Below, piece after piece: positions 9,340 to 20,065 of a stretch of DNA of 64,000 bases. The stretch is from Psychrobacillus insolitus (GTDB lineage Bacteria > Bacillota > Bacilli > Bacillales_A > Planococcaceae): assembly GCF_003254155.1 (NCBI RefSeq), contig NZ_QKZI01000004.1:48856-112855 (forward strand), in the 5' to 3' direction. A model generated the notes under the pieces. That model had not been told where the DNA came from. It ran no database searches and saw only the letters and a list, made by a program, of their open reading frames with translations. The position numbers and the translations under genes were made by a program. Numbering within the stretch: the stretch's first letter is position 1; each line of letters opens with the position of its first letter.

Positions 9340-9396
9340 GTTAGCGATATAAATACCACTATGAACATTTATGCACATACGATAAAAAACACATAA
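9340..9396 (+). pseudogene. C-terminal remnant of a tyrosine recombinase (integrase)
   Basis: The last codons read VSDINTTMNIYAHTIKNT then stop, matching the conserved tail of phage/ICE integrases (SxINTTMxIYxH, with the catalytic tyrosine in IYAH). Only about 20 codons survive. Downstream are the direct repeats GTGGTCAAAAAGTGGTCAAG (9477-9496) often seen near such integrase ends, then the groEL terminator. This marks a past integration beside groEL. Confidence 0.6.
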
Positions 9397-9513
9397 GAAA
9401 AAGCCTCCCAACAGTTTAGTAAACTGATGAGAGACCTTCTCTAAAATTAGTCATATGCATTTTTTATACACTGAAGTGGTCAAAAAGTGGTCAAGTAATG
9501 TAAATTGAACTTG

Positions 9514-9538
9514 AAACCCTTTATTTACAAGGGTTTCT
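9514..9538 (-). terminator. Probable groEL terminator
   Basis: GAAACCCTT (9514-9522) and AAGGGTTTC (9530-9538) form a 9-bp stem just past the groEL stop. The following T tract is weak. Confidence 0.55.
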
Positions 9539-9546
9539 AAGCTAAA

Positions 9547-11226
<1,680 letters not shown>

Positions 11227-11229
11227 TTA

Positions 11230-11514
11230 TTAGCCGATTACAGCTAGTACATCGCTTTCGCGTAATATTAAATAGTCGTTGCTTTCATATTTTACTTCTG
11301 TACCTGAATATCTAGAGAAGATGATACGGTCTCCTACTTTCACGTCTAAGTCGATGCGAGCGCCGTTATCAAGAACTCGTCCAGTACCTACCGCTAAAAC
11401 TTTACCTTCTTGTGGTTTCTCTTTAGCAGAATCCGGAAGTACGATGCCGAAAGCTGTTTTTTCTTCAACCTCGATTAATTCGATAATAATACGATCACCT
11501 AATGGTCTTAACAA
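11230..11514 (-). CDS. groES: Co-chaperonin GroES (Hsp10)
   Basis: 94 aa, standard length. It begins [15 protein letters not shown] and contains the mobile-loop region [21 protein letters not shown], followed by the GTG(R)VLDNG and [13 protein letters not shown] strands of the GroES beta barrel. It forms the heptameric lid on GroEL. First gene of the operon; a perfect CIRCE operator and a good sigma-A promoter lie immediately upstream. Confidence 0.99.
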   Translation of the reverse strand: MLRPLGDRIIIELIEVEEKTAFGIVLPDSAKEKPQEGKVLAVGTGRVLDNGARIDLDVKVGDRIIFSRYSGTEVKYESNDYLILRESDVLAVIG

Positions 11515-11554
11515 GTGAAACTACCTCCCTAAAATAGTAGAATTTTTATTTTTA

Positions 11555-11581
11555 TTAGCACTCTTACTCTTTGAGTGCTAA
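11555..11581 (-). promoter_or_regulatory. CIRCE operator (HrcA binding site)
   Basis: TTAGCACTC, 9-nt spacer, GAGTGCTAA: a perfect CIRCE inverted repeat between the promoter and groES. HrcA repression of groESL at normal temperature is the established role. Confidence 0.97.
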
Positions 11582-11591
11582 CACACTTTTA

Positions 11592-11620
11592 ATAATAAAT
11601 AATCTGAGAAGATATTGCAA
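11592..11620 (-). promoter_or_regulatory. Sigma-A promoter of groES-groEL
   Basis: On the minus strand, TTGCAA (-35, 11615-11620) and TATTAT (-10, 11592-11597) are 17 nt apart, just upstream of CIRCE. Confidence 0.75.
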
Positions 11621-11701
11621 GCAAGAAGATTATCTTTTTGTTTATTTCATATTTCATTTACAATAAAGAGAGTTTAGGAAAGCAGAGAGGAATCAATTTA
11701 C

Positions 11702-12415
11702 ATGAAACAACAAAAAACTGGTTTGTATATATTAATCACTTACTGCGCTATGCAGGTTTCTGGCGCAATTTTTGCACCACTTTTATTTAAGCTATTTACT
11801 TCGATGGAATTTAAAAATCCTGCTCTTTTAGCGTCTGGGTGGTGGGTCTTCCTTGGAATGGGGATCGCTACACTTATTACCCTCCTTTTGGTACGAAAAG
11901 ATACTGGTTTCTTAATCCCTTTAAAAGGGACACAGTCTACGCTTCTGAAAACAGTCGGATGGGGAATAATTGGTTTCTTCTTAGTATTCGTAGGGCAAGC
12001 ACTAGCTGCAAGAATTGAGGAAGCGCTTGGTGTAAAACCTGGTTCAGAAAATACCGCTCAATTTATAGAAATTGCTCAGGAAGTTCCGTTAGCAATTTTA
12101 TCGATTGTCCTATTCGCACCTATTCTAGAAGAATTGATTTTCCGTCGTATCATTTTCGGTTCTTTATTGCCAAAAACTAATTTCTTTGTTGCTGCTTCTG
12201 TCAGTGCGATTGTCTTTGCTATAATTCACTTCGACTTTACGCACATCCTACTATATGCGGTATCTGGTTTTATATTCGCGTTTATTTATCACAAAACTAA
12301 ACGTATTATGGCATCGATTATTTCTCATATGCTGTTAAATGGTTTTGTAGTTCTTGTACAGTTTTATGGAGATGACATCCAAAAGTTCTTTAAAACCTTC
12401 TCACAAATGCCCTGA
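11702..12415 (+). CDS. CPBP-family intramembrane metalloprotease (YdiL position)
   Basis: 237 aa with about six to seven membrane segments. It carries the CAAX-protease/Bacteriocin-processing motifs in order: EELIFRR (EExxxR) near residue 143, FAIIHFDF (FxxxH), and HMLLN (HxxxN), which supply the catalytic glutamates and metal-binding histidines in the membrane. Substrate unknown. It sits divergently from groES as ydiL does in B. subtilis as I recall. GAGAGGA precedes the ATG. A strong bidirectional terminator separates it from convergent rex. Confidence 0.88.
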   Translation: MKQQKTGLYILITYCAMQVSGAIFAPLLFKLFTSMEFKNPALLASGWWVFLGMGIATLITLLLVRKDTGFLIPLKGTQSTLLKTVGWGIIGFFLVFVGQALAARIEEALGVKPGSENTAQFIEIAQEVPLAILSIVLFAPILEELIFRRIIFGSLLPKTNFFVAASVSAIVFAIIHFDFTHILLYAVSGFIFAFIYHKTKRIMASIISHMLLNGFVVLVQFYGDDIQKFFKTFSQMP

Positions 12416-12424
12416 AAATAAAAC

Positions 12425-12466
12425 AAGCCTTCCACCCGATTACTATTCGGTTGGAAGGCTTATTTT
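12425..12466. terminator. Bidirectional terminator between the CPBP gene and rex
   Basis: Arms 12425-12439 and 12447-12461 (AAGCCTTCCAcCCGA type, one mismatch) flanked by A- and T-rich ends, between convergent genes. Confidence 0.8.
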
Positions 12467-12475
12467 CTTATGTAT

Positions 12476-13123
12476 TTAAGCTAGCTCATTTCGGATTAGA
12501 TAGATAAGCGTTTGTAATTCCACAGACAAGTCAATGGACTGCACGCGAATATGATCTGGAACGACTAATCGAATTGGTGCAAAATTTAATATTCCCTTAA
12601 TCGGTGTTTTCGATAGACGATCCGCAACCTCTTGGGCAGAACGACTTGGGATTGTAAAAATCACAATTTCAACTCCGTATTCAGCCAGTTTTTCTTCCAT
12701 AACACTTGGATTAAAAACAGGAATATCACTCATCAATTTACCCTCTACTGGAGCCTTGTTATCAAAAGCTATAACAATTTTTGTATTATGATTTTTTTGG
12801 AAATTGTACTTTAAAAAAGCAGATCCCAAACTTCCGACCCCAACTAATGCAACATTTGATGCTTCATCTTGATCCAAAGTGTGTCTAAAGAATTCCAATA
12901 AATTAGCGACATCATAGCCATATCCTTTTTTCCCTAATGCGCCAAAATGAGAGAAGTCGCGTCTGATTGTTGCCGAATCTATTTTCATCGCTTCACTTAA
13001 TTCCTGGGAGGAAACTCTTGTTTGTCCTGCATTATTAAAACTTTGTAGAAATCTATAATATAAAGGAAGTCTTTTTGTCGTAGCTTGAGGAATTCTTGGT
13101 ACTTTTGGTGGTTCAGGTTTCAT
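12476..13123 (-). CDS. rex: Redox-sensing transcriptional repressor Rex
   Basis: 215 aa from ATG 13123, which is preceded by GGAGGG at good spacing; 28 further in-frame codons upstream lack a site. The N-terminal winged helix (RLPLYYRFLQ, then SSQELSEAM and SATIRRDFSHFG) binds operators; a Rossmann fold follows with GVGSLGSAFL near residue 93 and the C-terminal swapped helix. Rex senses the NADH/NAD+ ratio and represses fermentation and respiration genes when NAD+ is high. Same position relative to ydiF as in B. subtilis. No obvious Rex operator was found in its own leader. Confidence 0.95.
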   Translation of the reverse strand: MKPEPPKVPRIPQATTKRLPLYYRFLQSFNNAGQTRVSSQELSEAMKIDSATIRRDFSHFGALGKKGYGYDVANLLEFFRHTLDQDEASNVALVGVGSLGSAFLKYNFQKNHNTKIVIAFDNKAPVEGKLMSDIPVFNPSVMEEKLAEYGVEIVIFTIPSRSAQEVADRLSKTPIKGILNFAPIRLVVPDHIRVQSIDLSVELQTLIYLIRNELA

Positions 13124-13253
13124 TAAAAACCCTCCTATTTCATTGGTGCAAATCGATATTATATTACTAGACATTGTTAACCTTGTAAAGCTATTGGATT
13201 GCAACACTTGGCCTCATCTATTACACTTAAGAAAGAATTGAGGTGCGAATATC

Positions 13254-15188
13254 ATGATTGTTTTACAAGTCAATCAAGTAACTAAATCCTTTAACGGAGA
13301 AGATATATTAACAAATGTAAAATTAGAAGTCCAAGACCGTGACCGCGTTGCACTTGTCGGCCGCAATGGTGCTGGAAAGTCTACTTTACTTAAAATAATC
13401 GCTGGTGAAATATCCTATGACACCGGTGAGATTGTCATGCCTAAAAACATACGTTTAGGGTACCTAGAGCAACATGCTGGACTCGAATCTAAACTGACTA
13501 TTTGGGAAGAAATGAAGACCATTTTCGCCCATTTAATAGAATCCGAAAAAGAGCTTCGTTCCCTAGAAATGCAAATGGCTGATCCGGCTATTTATGAAAA
13601 CACGGAAGCATATACTCGCGTAGCTGAAGCATACGACGAATTACAACTCGCTTTTAAAGAAGCTGGCGGCTACCGATTCGAATCAGACATGCGCTCCATC
13701 TTACACGGGATGCAGTTTTTTCCGGTTGATTATGACTTACCAGTCCAAGCATTATCTGGAGGACAAAAAACGAGGCTCGCTCTGGCTAAAATGCTCTTGA
13801 GCAAACCAGATTTGCTGATACTCGATGAGCCTACTAACCATTTAGATATAGCAACACTAAGCTTCCTAGAAAATTACTTAAAAAACTATAGTGGTGCTGT
13901 CTTAATCGTTTCCCATGACCGCTATTTCTTAGACCAAGTTGTGAATTTCGTCTATGAAGTATCTCGTCATAATGTGTCGAGATATGTCGGAAACTATAGT
14001 GCATATTTAACTCAAAAAGCAAAAAACTATGAACAGGACAAAAAAACATTCGAAAAACAACAAGAAGAAAAAGCCAAACTCGAAGACTTCGTCAACCGCA
14101 ACTTAGCCCGAGCTTCAACAACTGGAATGGCTCAGTCTAGACGGAAAATCATTGAAAGAACAGACTGGATGGATTCACCAGACGGCGACGAAAAATCAGC
14201 GAAGTTTGGTTTTGACATTGACCGCCCTAGTGGTAATGACGTCCTTCGTTTAGACGATGTTTCCATCGGTTATCCAGAGAAAAAAATCTCGTCTAACATC
14301 TCATTTTTCGTCTACAAACAAGATCGTATCGCACTTGTCGGTCCAAACGGTGTCGGCAAATCGACTCTACTCAAAACGATTATGAAACAATTAAACACTA
14401 TAAATGGCGTCATTCAATATGGAACAAACGTCCAATTTGGTTACTATGATCAGGAGCAAGCAGCTCTTTCCGGCAATAAAACCGTTCTACAAGAGTTATG
14501 GGATGAATGGCCACTGTTGAATGAAAAAGATGTTCGCTCCGTACTTGGACGATTTCTCTTCACTGGTGATGACGTACAAAAAACTGTGTCTAATTTATCC
14601 GGTGGAGAAAAAGCACGAGTGGCACTTGCAAAATTAATGCTTTTAAAAGCAAACACACTTATACTCGATGAGCCTACGAATCATTTAGACTTAGATAGTA
14701 AGGAAGTACTCGAGAATGCGTTACTCGATTTCCCAGGAACGATTTTATTTGTTTCGCATGACCGATACTTTATTAACCGAATCGCAACGAAAGTTATTGA
14801 ACTATCTAATGATGACGCTGCTCTTTTCTTAGGAGATTATGATTACTACTTGGAAAAGAAGGAAGAGTTAGAGGAGTTAGCTTTAGAAAATGCAGTCACT
14901 GAAAAAACGGTTGTCGTGAAGACAAGTACTTCCACAATTGATAAAGAAGCGAAGAAAAAAGAACGTCAGCTTAATCGTCAACTGGAGGAATTAGAAAGCC
15001 AGATTTCGATAGTGGATGCAGACATTGCTTCTATAGAAGAAAAGCTATGTGATCCGATAATTTTCCAGGATCATGAAGCTGTTCAAAAGTTACAACAAGA
15101 ATTAGATGCTTTAAAAGAAAAACAAGATGATTTGTCTAGTGAATGGCTTGAATTACAAGAACAGCTAGAGGAAATAGCACAAAACTAA
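13254..15188 (+). CDS. ydiF: ABC-F family ATPase (YdiF-like)
   Basis: 644 aa with two ABC domains in one chain and no membrane segment, the ABC-F layout. First domain: GRNGAGKST near residue 35, LSGGQKTRLALAKML near 168, LILDEPTNHLD. Second: GPNGVGKST near 363, LSGGEKARVALAKLM near 449, LILDEPTNHLD. The linker between them is the P-site tRNA interaction motif, and the C-terminus is a long charged coiled coil. Such proteins act on the ribosome; the precise role of YdiF is not settled. Divergent from rex, convergent to tsaD. Confidence 0.93.
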   Translation: MIVLQVNQVTKSFNGEDILTNVKLEVQDRDRVALVGRNGAGKSTLLKIIAGEISYDTGEIVMPKNIRLGYLEQHAGLESKLTIWEEMKTIFAHLIESEKELRSLEMQMADPAIYENTEAYTRVAEAYDELQLAFKEAGGYRFESDMRSILHGMQFFPVDYDLPVQALSGGQKTRLALAKMLLSKPDLLILDEPTNHLDIATLSFLENYLKNYSGAVLIVSHDRYFLDQVVNFVYEVSRHNVSRYVGNYSAYLTQKAKNYEQDKKTFEKQQEEKAKLEDFVNRNLARASTTGMAQSRRKIIERTDWMDSPDGDEKSAKFGFDIDRPSGNDVLRLDDVSIGYPEKKISSNISFFVYKQDRIALVGPNGVGKSTLLKTIMKQLNTINGVIQYGTNVQFGYYDQEQAALSGNKTVLQELWDEWPLLNEKDVRSVLGRFLFTGDDVQKTVSNLSGGEKARVALAKLMLLKANTLILDEPTNHLDLDSKEVLENALLDFPGTILFVSHDRYFINRIATKVIELSNDDAALFLGDYDYYLEKKEELEELALENAVTEKTVVVKTSTSTIDKEAKKKERQLNRQLEELESQISIVDADIASIEEKLCDPIIFQDHEAVQKLQQELDALKEKQDDLSSEWLELQEQLEEIAQN

Positions 15189-15217
15189 AAGGATGCCCAA
15201 TGAGGCGTCCTTTTAGC
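15187..15217 (+). terminator. Terminator after ydiF
   Basis: AAAAGGATGCC (15187-15197) pairs with GGCGTCCTTTT (15204-15214), one G-U pair. Confidence 0.75.
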
Positions 15218-15365
15218 TTTTTCTGTCTCAAAACAAACAACCCTTCCAAATCTCCTGTTTTTTTCATAAAATGTTCACATGTTTTCTTCTTTTATGATTA
15301 CTTAAGTAACTTCTTTGTCGAATTCCGCCCATATATGTAGGTCAAGTCGTTTTTTTCACATTTTT

Positions 15366-15536
15366 TTCTCCACAGTTTTATACACAGTATAAATATAGTA
15401 ATAGCAAGATATCAACAGCTTTATCCACATTGTCCACAGGTCCCAATTAAACTTGTCCACATACATGCATGAGAATTACATACTATATATTGAATCCAAC
15501 TAACTTACCCACAGGTTATCCACAAATTGTGCATAA
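15366..15536. promoter_or_regulatory. Cluster of DnaA-box-like 9-mers
   Basis: Eight matches within 171 bp: TTCTCCACA 15366, TTATACACA 15378, TTATCCACA 15421, TTGTCCACA 15430 (abutting the previous), TTGTCCACA 15453, TTACCCACA 15505, TTATCCACA 15516, and TTATGCACA on the minus strand at 15528-15536. Two equal the consensus. There is no replication gene nearby, so this is not oriC; I recall that B. subtilis has a DnaA-box cluster near gcp (tsaD), the same place, that titrates DnaA. Confidence 0.75.
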
Positions 15537-15579
15537 GTACGAATGTTCCCTATTGACAACTAGTTATATACCTGTTAAA

Positions 15580-15613
15580 AAAATCCTCTTTTCTTGTCAA
15601 AGAAAAGAGGATT
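15580..15613 (-). terminator. Terminator of the tsaE-tsaD operon
   Basis: Stem AATCCTCTTTTCTT (15582-15595) with AAGAAAAGAGGATT (15600-15613), loop GTCA; on the minus strand it is followed by a T tract. Confidence 0.85.
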
Positions 15614-15658
15614 CAAGGATTTTCAGATTGAATATGATGGTTCTAAAATAGTCTGAGA

Positions 15659-16678
15659 TTATTTCCAACTATTCAATTCTAGCCCTGGACGTCCATTCAT
15701 CGACAAATCTCCTGTTTTCCCTACTGAGAACATAGAATTTCCAGCTGCTGCAATCATTGCGGCATTGTCGGTGCATAAGGAAATGGGCGGTACAAAAAAT
15801 GGAATATTTTCTTTTGCAAATGTTTGTACAAGGGAAGTACGAAGCCCTTTATTTGCAGCAACGCCACCTGCTGCTATGACTTGCTTAACTTTAAATTCGC
15901 GAGCTGCACGAAGTGTTTTTGCTGTGAGTACTTCGACAACGCTTTGTTGGAAACCTGCCGCTAAATGATTCGGATTGATTTCCTCTCCGCGCTGTTCTGC
16001 ATTATGTTGATAGTTAATCACCGATGATTTTAGGCCACTAAAGCTAAAATCATATGAACCTTCTTCAAGCCAAGCTCTTGGAAACGGAACTGCTCCATCA
16101 CTTTCATTCGCCAATCGGTCAATATGGGGTCCACCTGGATAAGGTAAATTCAATACACGCGCTACTTTATCATACGCTTCACCCGCCGCATCATCACGCG
16201 TTTCTCCGATTAACTCAAACTGGCCATCTTCTTTCATAACTACAAGTTCGGTATGACCACCTGAAACGACTAGCGCTAAAAGAGGAAATTCCATCGGTTG
16301 AACGAGTGCATTTGCATATATATGCCCCGCGATATGATGTACACCTACTAATGGAAGCCCATTCGCAAATGCAAAAGCCTTCGCTGCATTTATACCAATC
16401 AAAAGTGCTCCAACAAGCCCCGGTCCTTCTGTAACTGCTACTGCATCTATATCTTTTGGCGTCATATTCGCCTTATTTAATGCTTCTTCTATAACAATTG
16501 TAATCTGTTCTACATGATGTCTAGAAGCAATCTCTGGTACAACTCCACCAAAACGCTTATGACTTTCAATTTGAGAAGCAACTACATTCGAAATAATTTC
16601 ATGCCCATTTTTCACTATAGAAGCTGCTGTTTCGTCACAGCTCGTTTCGATTCCTAATATATATTGATCTTTTGTCAT
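15659..16678 (-). CDS. tsaD: tRNA N6-adenosine threonylcarbamoyltransferase TsaD (Gcp/YgjD)
   Basis: 339 aa. Transfers the threonylcarbamoyl group to A37 of ANN-decoding tRNAs, together with TsaB and TsaE. Signature sites: [15 protein letters not shown] at the start, the metal-binding [11 protein letters not shown] near residue 110, SGGHTELV, and the late [12 protein letters not shown]. Last gene of the tsaE-tsaB-rimI-tsaD operon, overlapping rimI by 4 nt (ATGA). The DnaA-box cluster lies downstream. Confidence 0.97.
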   Translation of the reverse strand: MTKDQYILGIETSCDETAASIVKNGHEIISNVVASQIESHKRFGGVVPEIASRHHVEQITIVIEEALNKANMTPKDIDAVAVTEGPGLVGALLIGINAAKAFAFANGLPLVGVHHIAGHIYANALVQPMEFPLLALVVSGGHTELVVMKEDGQFELIGETRDDAAGEAYDKVARVLNLPYPGGPHIDRLANESDGAVPFPRAWLEEGSYDFSFSGLKSSVINYQHNAEQRGEEINPNHLAAGFQQSVVEVLTAKTLRAAREFKVKQVIAAGGVAANKGLRTSLVQTFAKENIPFFVPPISLCTDNAAMIAAAGNSMFSVGKTGDLSMNGRPGLELNSWK

Positions 16679-17136
16679 TTAAATTCCACCCACATTACAA
16701 GAGCATCCTCTCGTGTATCAGTATAATAATTTTTTCGTATCCCGCCATCTTTGAAACCAAGCTTGTGGTATAAGTTTTTCGCCACATCATTCGTTACACG
16801 TACTTCCAACGTCATTAGTACTACTTTTTGCTCTAACACGATACGAATTGCTTCCCGCATTAAGCCCTCACCAATTTTATTCCCTCGCATACGCTCTGCA
16901 ACTGCTACATTCGTAATATGACATTCATCCAGTACAATCCACATGCCACAGTATCCAATGATTTCTTTGGCCTCTGTTTCAGCAAGGATATAGTATGAAT
17001 ACAAATTCGTTGTCATCTCATGCTCAAATGCTTCCTTTGTCCAAGGAATTGTAAACGCTTCTTCTTCTATTAAATGCACTTGGTCAATATCCTCAAGTGT
17101 CATTTTTCTATACGTAATAAGCTCATTAGTTACCAT
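16675..17136 (-). CDS. rimI: Ribosomal-protein-alanine N-acetyltransferase RimI (GNAT)
   Basis: 153 aa GNAT protein: [15 protein letters not shown] and [20 protein letters not shown] supply the acetyl-CoA pyrophosphate loop (RMRGNKIG), and [18 protein letters not shown] is the typical RimI end. RimI acetylates the N-terminal alanine of ribosomal protein S18. It lies between tsaB and tsaD with short overlaps on both sides, the common Bacilli arrangement. Confidence 0.92.
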   Translation of the reverse strand: MVTNELITYRKMTLEDIDQVHLIEEEAFTIPWTKEAFEHEMTTNLYSYYILAETEAKEIIGYCGMWIVLDECHITNVAVAERMRGNKIGEGLMREAIRIVLEQKVVLMTLEVRVTNDVAKNLYHKLGFKDGGIRKNYYTDTREDALVMWVEFK

Positions 17137-17812
17137 TTTTCTTCTGCTCTTTCATCCAGTTTGCTTCTGCTTCTGTAATTCGCAAGTACTCTGGTACAAC
17201 TGAATGTACTTCGGTTGCTTCCTGGCCTTTTGCTAACTCAATTAACACAGCAGCACTCGGTAAAGAAAAAGCTGCATTTGCACGTTGCACCTTGTCTCCA
17301 AGCACTTCTTTTATTTGTTCCCAGTGTATTGCAACATCCATTCCAACGAATAAAACCGGTTGTCCCATTTCACCCACTGTTTCTAATAATTCTGGGAGTG
17401 ACATATGCGCTTCTTGCACAGTTTCACCGTCCACATAAATCCCTGCAAATACATTACCACGACGAGCATCCATGATGGTACATACAACTCCAGGGAAGTA
17501 TGGTGCGTTCGCTGCTAATAGCTGTAAACTTGAAACCGAAAAAATCGGTATATTTAAAGTCCAGGCAAGTGTTTTAGCTATTGTGACACCTATTCTTACA
17601 CCCGTATATGATCCTGGTCCATTCGCAACCGCAATTGCATCCAATTCACTGGGCTGAATATCTACTTTTTTCAGCAATTCTTCAATCGCTGGCATTGTCC
17701 CAATTGAATGGGTAATTTTTATCGATGATTTATACTCTGCAAGTACTTGATCATCCTTCACAACTGCTACCGAAAGCGGTGTTTGTGATGTATCTATCCC
17801 TAACCAAATCAT
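17126..17812 (-). CDS. tsaB: tRNA threonylcarbamoyladenosine biosynthesis protein TsaB (YeaZ)
   Basis: 228 aa, an ASKHA-fold paralogue of TsaD that stabilises and activates it. Visible marks: LGIDTSQTPLSVAVV at the N-terminus, AVANGPGSYTGVRIGVTIAK, and PEYLRITEAEANW at the end. It overlaps tsaE by 4 nt and rimI by 11 nt in one operon. Confidence 0.96.
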   Translation of the reverse strand: MIWLGIDTSQTPLSVAVVKDDQVLAEYKSSIKITHSIGTMPAIEELLKKVDIQPSELDAIAVANGPGSYTGVRIGVTIAKTLAWTLNIPIFSVSSLQLLAANAPYFPGVVCTIMDARRGNVFAGIYVDGETVQEAHMSLPELLETVGEMGQPVLFVGMDVAIHWEQIKEVLGDKVQRANAAFSLPSAAVLIELAKGQEATEVHSVVPEYLRITEAEANWMKEQKKNGN

Positions 17813-18261
17813 TCAAAAAGCTCCTCGCATAATTGTTCGTATCGTTTTCCAAAAGGCTCAAACGTAAACATTCGCTTGTCCTCACCTAGTCGCTTAATCT
17901 GAATCGCCAATCGTTCAGGCGGCAAATCCTCTTCTATTAAATGGGCCCACTCAATAATACTTACCGCGTCCCCGTAGAACAACTCATCCCAACCTAAATC
18001 CTCGTCGGTTCCCTCTAAACGGTATACATCTAAATGATTCAAAGGAAGCCTACCCTCGTATTGCTTTAATATCGTAAAGGTCGGACTATTTACATTGCGC
18101 GTAATTCCAAGACCTTTCGCCACACTTTTCGTAAACGTCGTCTTCCCTGCTCCAAGATCACCTTCTAAAGTTAGCACATCCGCAGGCTTTAATTGATCAG
18201 CTATTTGAAGAGCAAGCATTTCCGTCTCCTGCTCCGAATTAATTGTTTGTTCATATATCAT
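17809..18261 (-). CDS. tsaE: tRNA threonylcarbamoyladenosine biosynthesis ATPase TsaE (YjeE/YdiB)
   Basis: 150 aa P-loop ATPase. Walker A is GDLGAGKTTFTKSVAKGLG; SPTFTILKQYEG and HLDVYRLEG are family blocks, and IIEWAHLIEEDLP contains the conserved tryptophan region. It powers the TsaBD cycle. First gene of the operon (AAGGATAGCGACCG before the ATG). In B. subtilis thiL precedes it; here an unrelated SDR gene points the other way. Confidence 0.96.
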   Translation of the reverse strand: MIYEQTINSEQETEMLALQIADQLKPADVLTLEGDLGAGKTTFTKSVAKGLGITRNVNSPTFTILKQYEGRLPLNHLDVYRLEGTDEDLGWDELFYGDAVSIIEWAHLIEEDLPPERLAIQIKRLGEDKRMFTFEPFGKRYEQLCEELFE

Positions 18262-18566
18262 CGGTCGCTATCCTTTCAAGTACAAATCTATTTGCTTCTA
18301 TTATAAAGAATAATGTCGAGGAATGGTAGTATGGGGTAGATGGAAGTGAAATTGTAAGATTCCTGAGATATATTCATTTCCAAAAATAAAGCAACTAAAG
18401 CTCCCTTTTTTCACGATGAAATTCTTATACTTTATTATTCATTAATTGAAAATAATTAATAAATGACTTATTATTAACTTGTTCACAAAAGTACATAACA
18501 TAAATGTACTTGAAGTTGTTTTCTTAACTGAAAATGACTTTGAAATTTTGAAAGGGGAAATTCAAA
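18262..18566. other. Divergent intergenic region
   Basis: AT-rich leader between tsaE and the SDR gene. It must hold both promoters; I could not assign either with confidence and see no ORF or stable hairpin. Confidence 0.4.
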
Positions 18567-19310
18567 ATGGGAAAATTAGATGGAAAAGTAGCGATTGTAA
18601 CAGGTGGGGCAAGTGGAATTGGTTTAGCAACCGTAAAAGCCTTCGCAGAAAAAGGTGCAAAAGTTGTATTAGCTGATTTTAACGTAGAAGTAGGTCAAGC
18701 AAAAGCTGATGAATTAAAAGCAGAAGGTCTTGAAGTATCATTTGTACAAGTAGATGCAGGCAGTGAAGAATCCGTTAAAAACCTAGTTGCAAAAGCAGTT
18801 CAATTATATGGTAAATTAGATGTTATTGTAAATAATGCGGGCATAGGTAGTTTAGGCGAAATGCATGAATTATCATATGATGATTATCATAAAGTTATCC
18901 GTGTGAACCAAGATGGTGTGTTCTTTGGTACAAAATATGCCGTTCAAGAGTTCTTAAAAACAGGTGGAGGTGTTGTACTTAACACATCATCTATCTTAGG
19001 TCTAGTTGCAGAGGCAGGTGCATATCCTTATGTTGCTTCGAAACACGCTGTTGTAGGGATGACTAAATCTGCGGCACTTCAATATGCAGGTCGCAATATC
19101 CGTGTGAATGCTGTATCTCCTGGTTACGTTGTATCAGGCATGGTTAATAAAGAGGCATTAGGCGAATTCTACGATGGATTAGTGGCAAAACATCCAATCG
19201 GAAGACTTGGAAATCCGGATGAAATCGCGCATGCATTTGTGTTCTTAGCAGAAAACGATTTTGTTACAGGTACAGTTGTTCCTGTTGACGGCGGTTATAC
19301 TGCACAATAA
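18567..19310 (+). CDS. Short-chain dehydrogenase/reductase (SDR)
   Basis: 247 aa, a classical SDR. VAIVTGGASGIGLATVKAF is the TGxxxGIG nucleotide-binding motif; NNAGIG follows; the catalytic serine is in LNTSSILGL and the YxxxK pair in YPYVASKHAVVGM; NAVSPGYV and the end VPVDGGYTAQ are typical. The aspartate after the second strand (VLADFN) suggests NAD(H) preference. Substrate unknown. Preceded by AAAGGGGAA. A palindromic repeat (19325-19404) and a terminator follow. Confidence 0.9.
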   Translation: MGKLDGKVAIVTGGASGIGLATVKAFAEKGAKVVLADFNVEVGQAKADELKAEGLEVSFVQVDAGSEESVKNLVAKAVQLYGKLDVIVNNAGIGSLGEMHELSYDDYHKVIRVNQDGVFFGTKYAVQEFLKTGGGVVLNTSSILGLVAEAGAYPYVASKHAVVGMTKSAALQYAGRNIRVNAVSPGYVVSGMVNKEALGEFYDGLVAKHPIGRLGNPDEIAHAFVFLAENDFVTGTVVPVDGGYTAQ

Positions 19311-19324
19311 TCACCTCATTTTTT

Positions 19325-19404
19325 GTCCCTGTGTTTGAAACAAACATGAAAGTTTAAATATTCACGTTTGTTTAAATAAACCTGAATGTTTCTAACACAG
19401 GGAC
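19325..19404. repeat. Dispersed palindromic repeat, subtype A
   Basis: 80 bp starting GTCCCTGTGTTTGAAACAAA and ending ATGTTTCTAACACAGGGAC; ends are inverted copies. First full copy of the family described in the findings. Confidence 0.8.
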
Positions 19405-19443
19405 ATTTCAATATACAAGATCAGCCATAACTAACCTTCTTAA

Positions 19444-19481
19444 AAAAAACCGTTTCGGCTAGTAATCCGAAACGGTTTTTT
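19444..19481. terminator. Bidirectional terminator between SDR and yugN-like gene
   Basis: Perfect 15-bp stem AAAAAACCGTTTCGG (19444-19458) with CCGAAACGGTTTTTT (19467-19481) between convergent genes. Confidence 0.9.
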
Positions 19482-19491
19482 ATAAATGTGA

Positions 19492-19905
19492 TCATTCACC
19501 TATTAAATTCACTACCTGTTCCACAGCCATTTCCCCTGCATGCGCCCATTTGTTTTTATTTCTTATGCGTCCATCCGGATCAGCAGGTTTCTGGAATTGG
19601 TTAAACCCAGTAGCATCAAGCAATGAATTTTCATCCTTATCCATTCCAACATTCACAACATGTTTAATGACATAAGGAGTTTGAAACTTAATATACGCCG
19701 CATGATGATCCAAATCACCTTCTAACACTTCAAATGGAAGCCTTAAGTAAATGGTCTCTCCTGCTTCACGCCATAAAACGTTGTCAAAGCTGCCCTTATG
19801 GTAATCCCAATTTCCACCGATTGAATAACCAAGACCTTTAATACGATTACGTAAGTCACCAAAATTAGTCATCTTTCCTTCAAGATCTGTTTCTAACTCC
19901 AACAT
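19492..19905 (-). CDS. YugN-like family protein
   Basis: 137 aa from ATG 19905, preceded by AAAGGAG; an upstream in-frame extension of 35 codons is unlikely translated. It begins MLELETDLEGKM and contains GLGYSIGGNWDYHKGSFD and WREAGETIYLRLPF, the pattern of the YugN family of Bacilli, which is cytoplasmic and uncharacterised. Single gene. Confidence 0.8.
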   Translation of the reverse strand: MLELETDLEGKMTNFGDLRNRIKGLGYSIGGNWDYHKGSFDNVLWREAGETIYLRLPFEVLEGDLDHHAAYIKFQTPYVIKHVVNVGMDKDENSLLDATGFNQFQKPADPDGRIRNKNKWAHAGEMAVEQVVNLIGE

Positions 19906-20065
19906 ACACATCAGCTCCTTTATCATATCTTTTCCAAATTTCACAGAAAAAATACAAAAAGAAAAGCGGAAGCTAAAAAACTGTCCAGAGCGATCTAGAA
20001 AAAATCGCACCTACTGTGTTCAAAGTCGAGGGAATTCTTTTACTTTCTTATCTGTTAAGAAGTTC

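Noticed and set aside
15366..15536. Replication origin (oriC)
   Set aside because: DnaA boxes are present, but dnaA, dnaN, an AT-rich unwinding element and trio-like repeats are not; a titration cluster is more likely.
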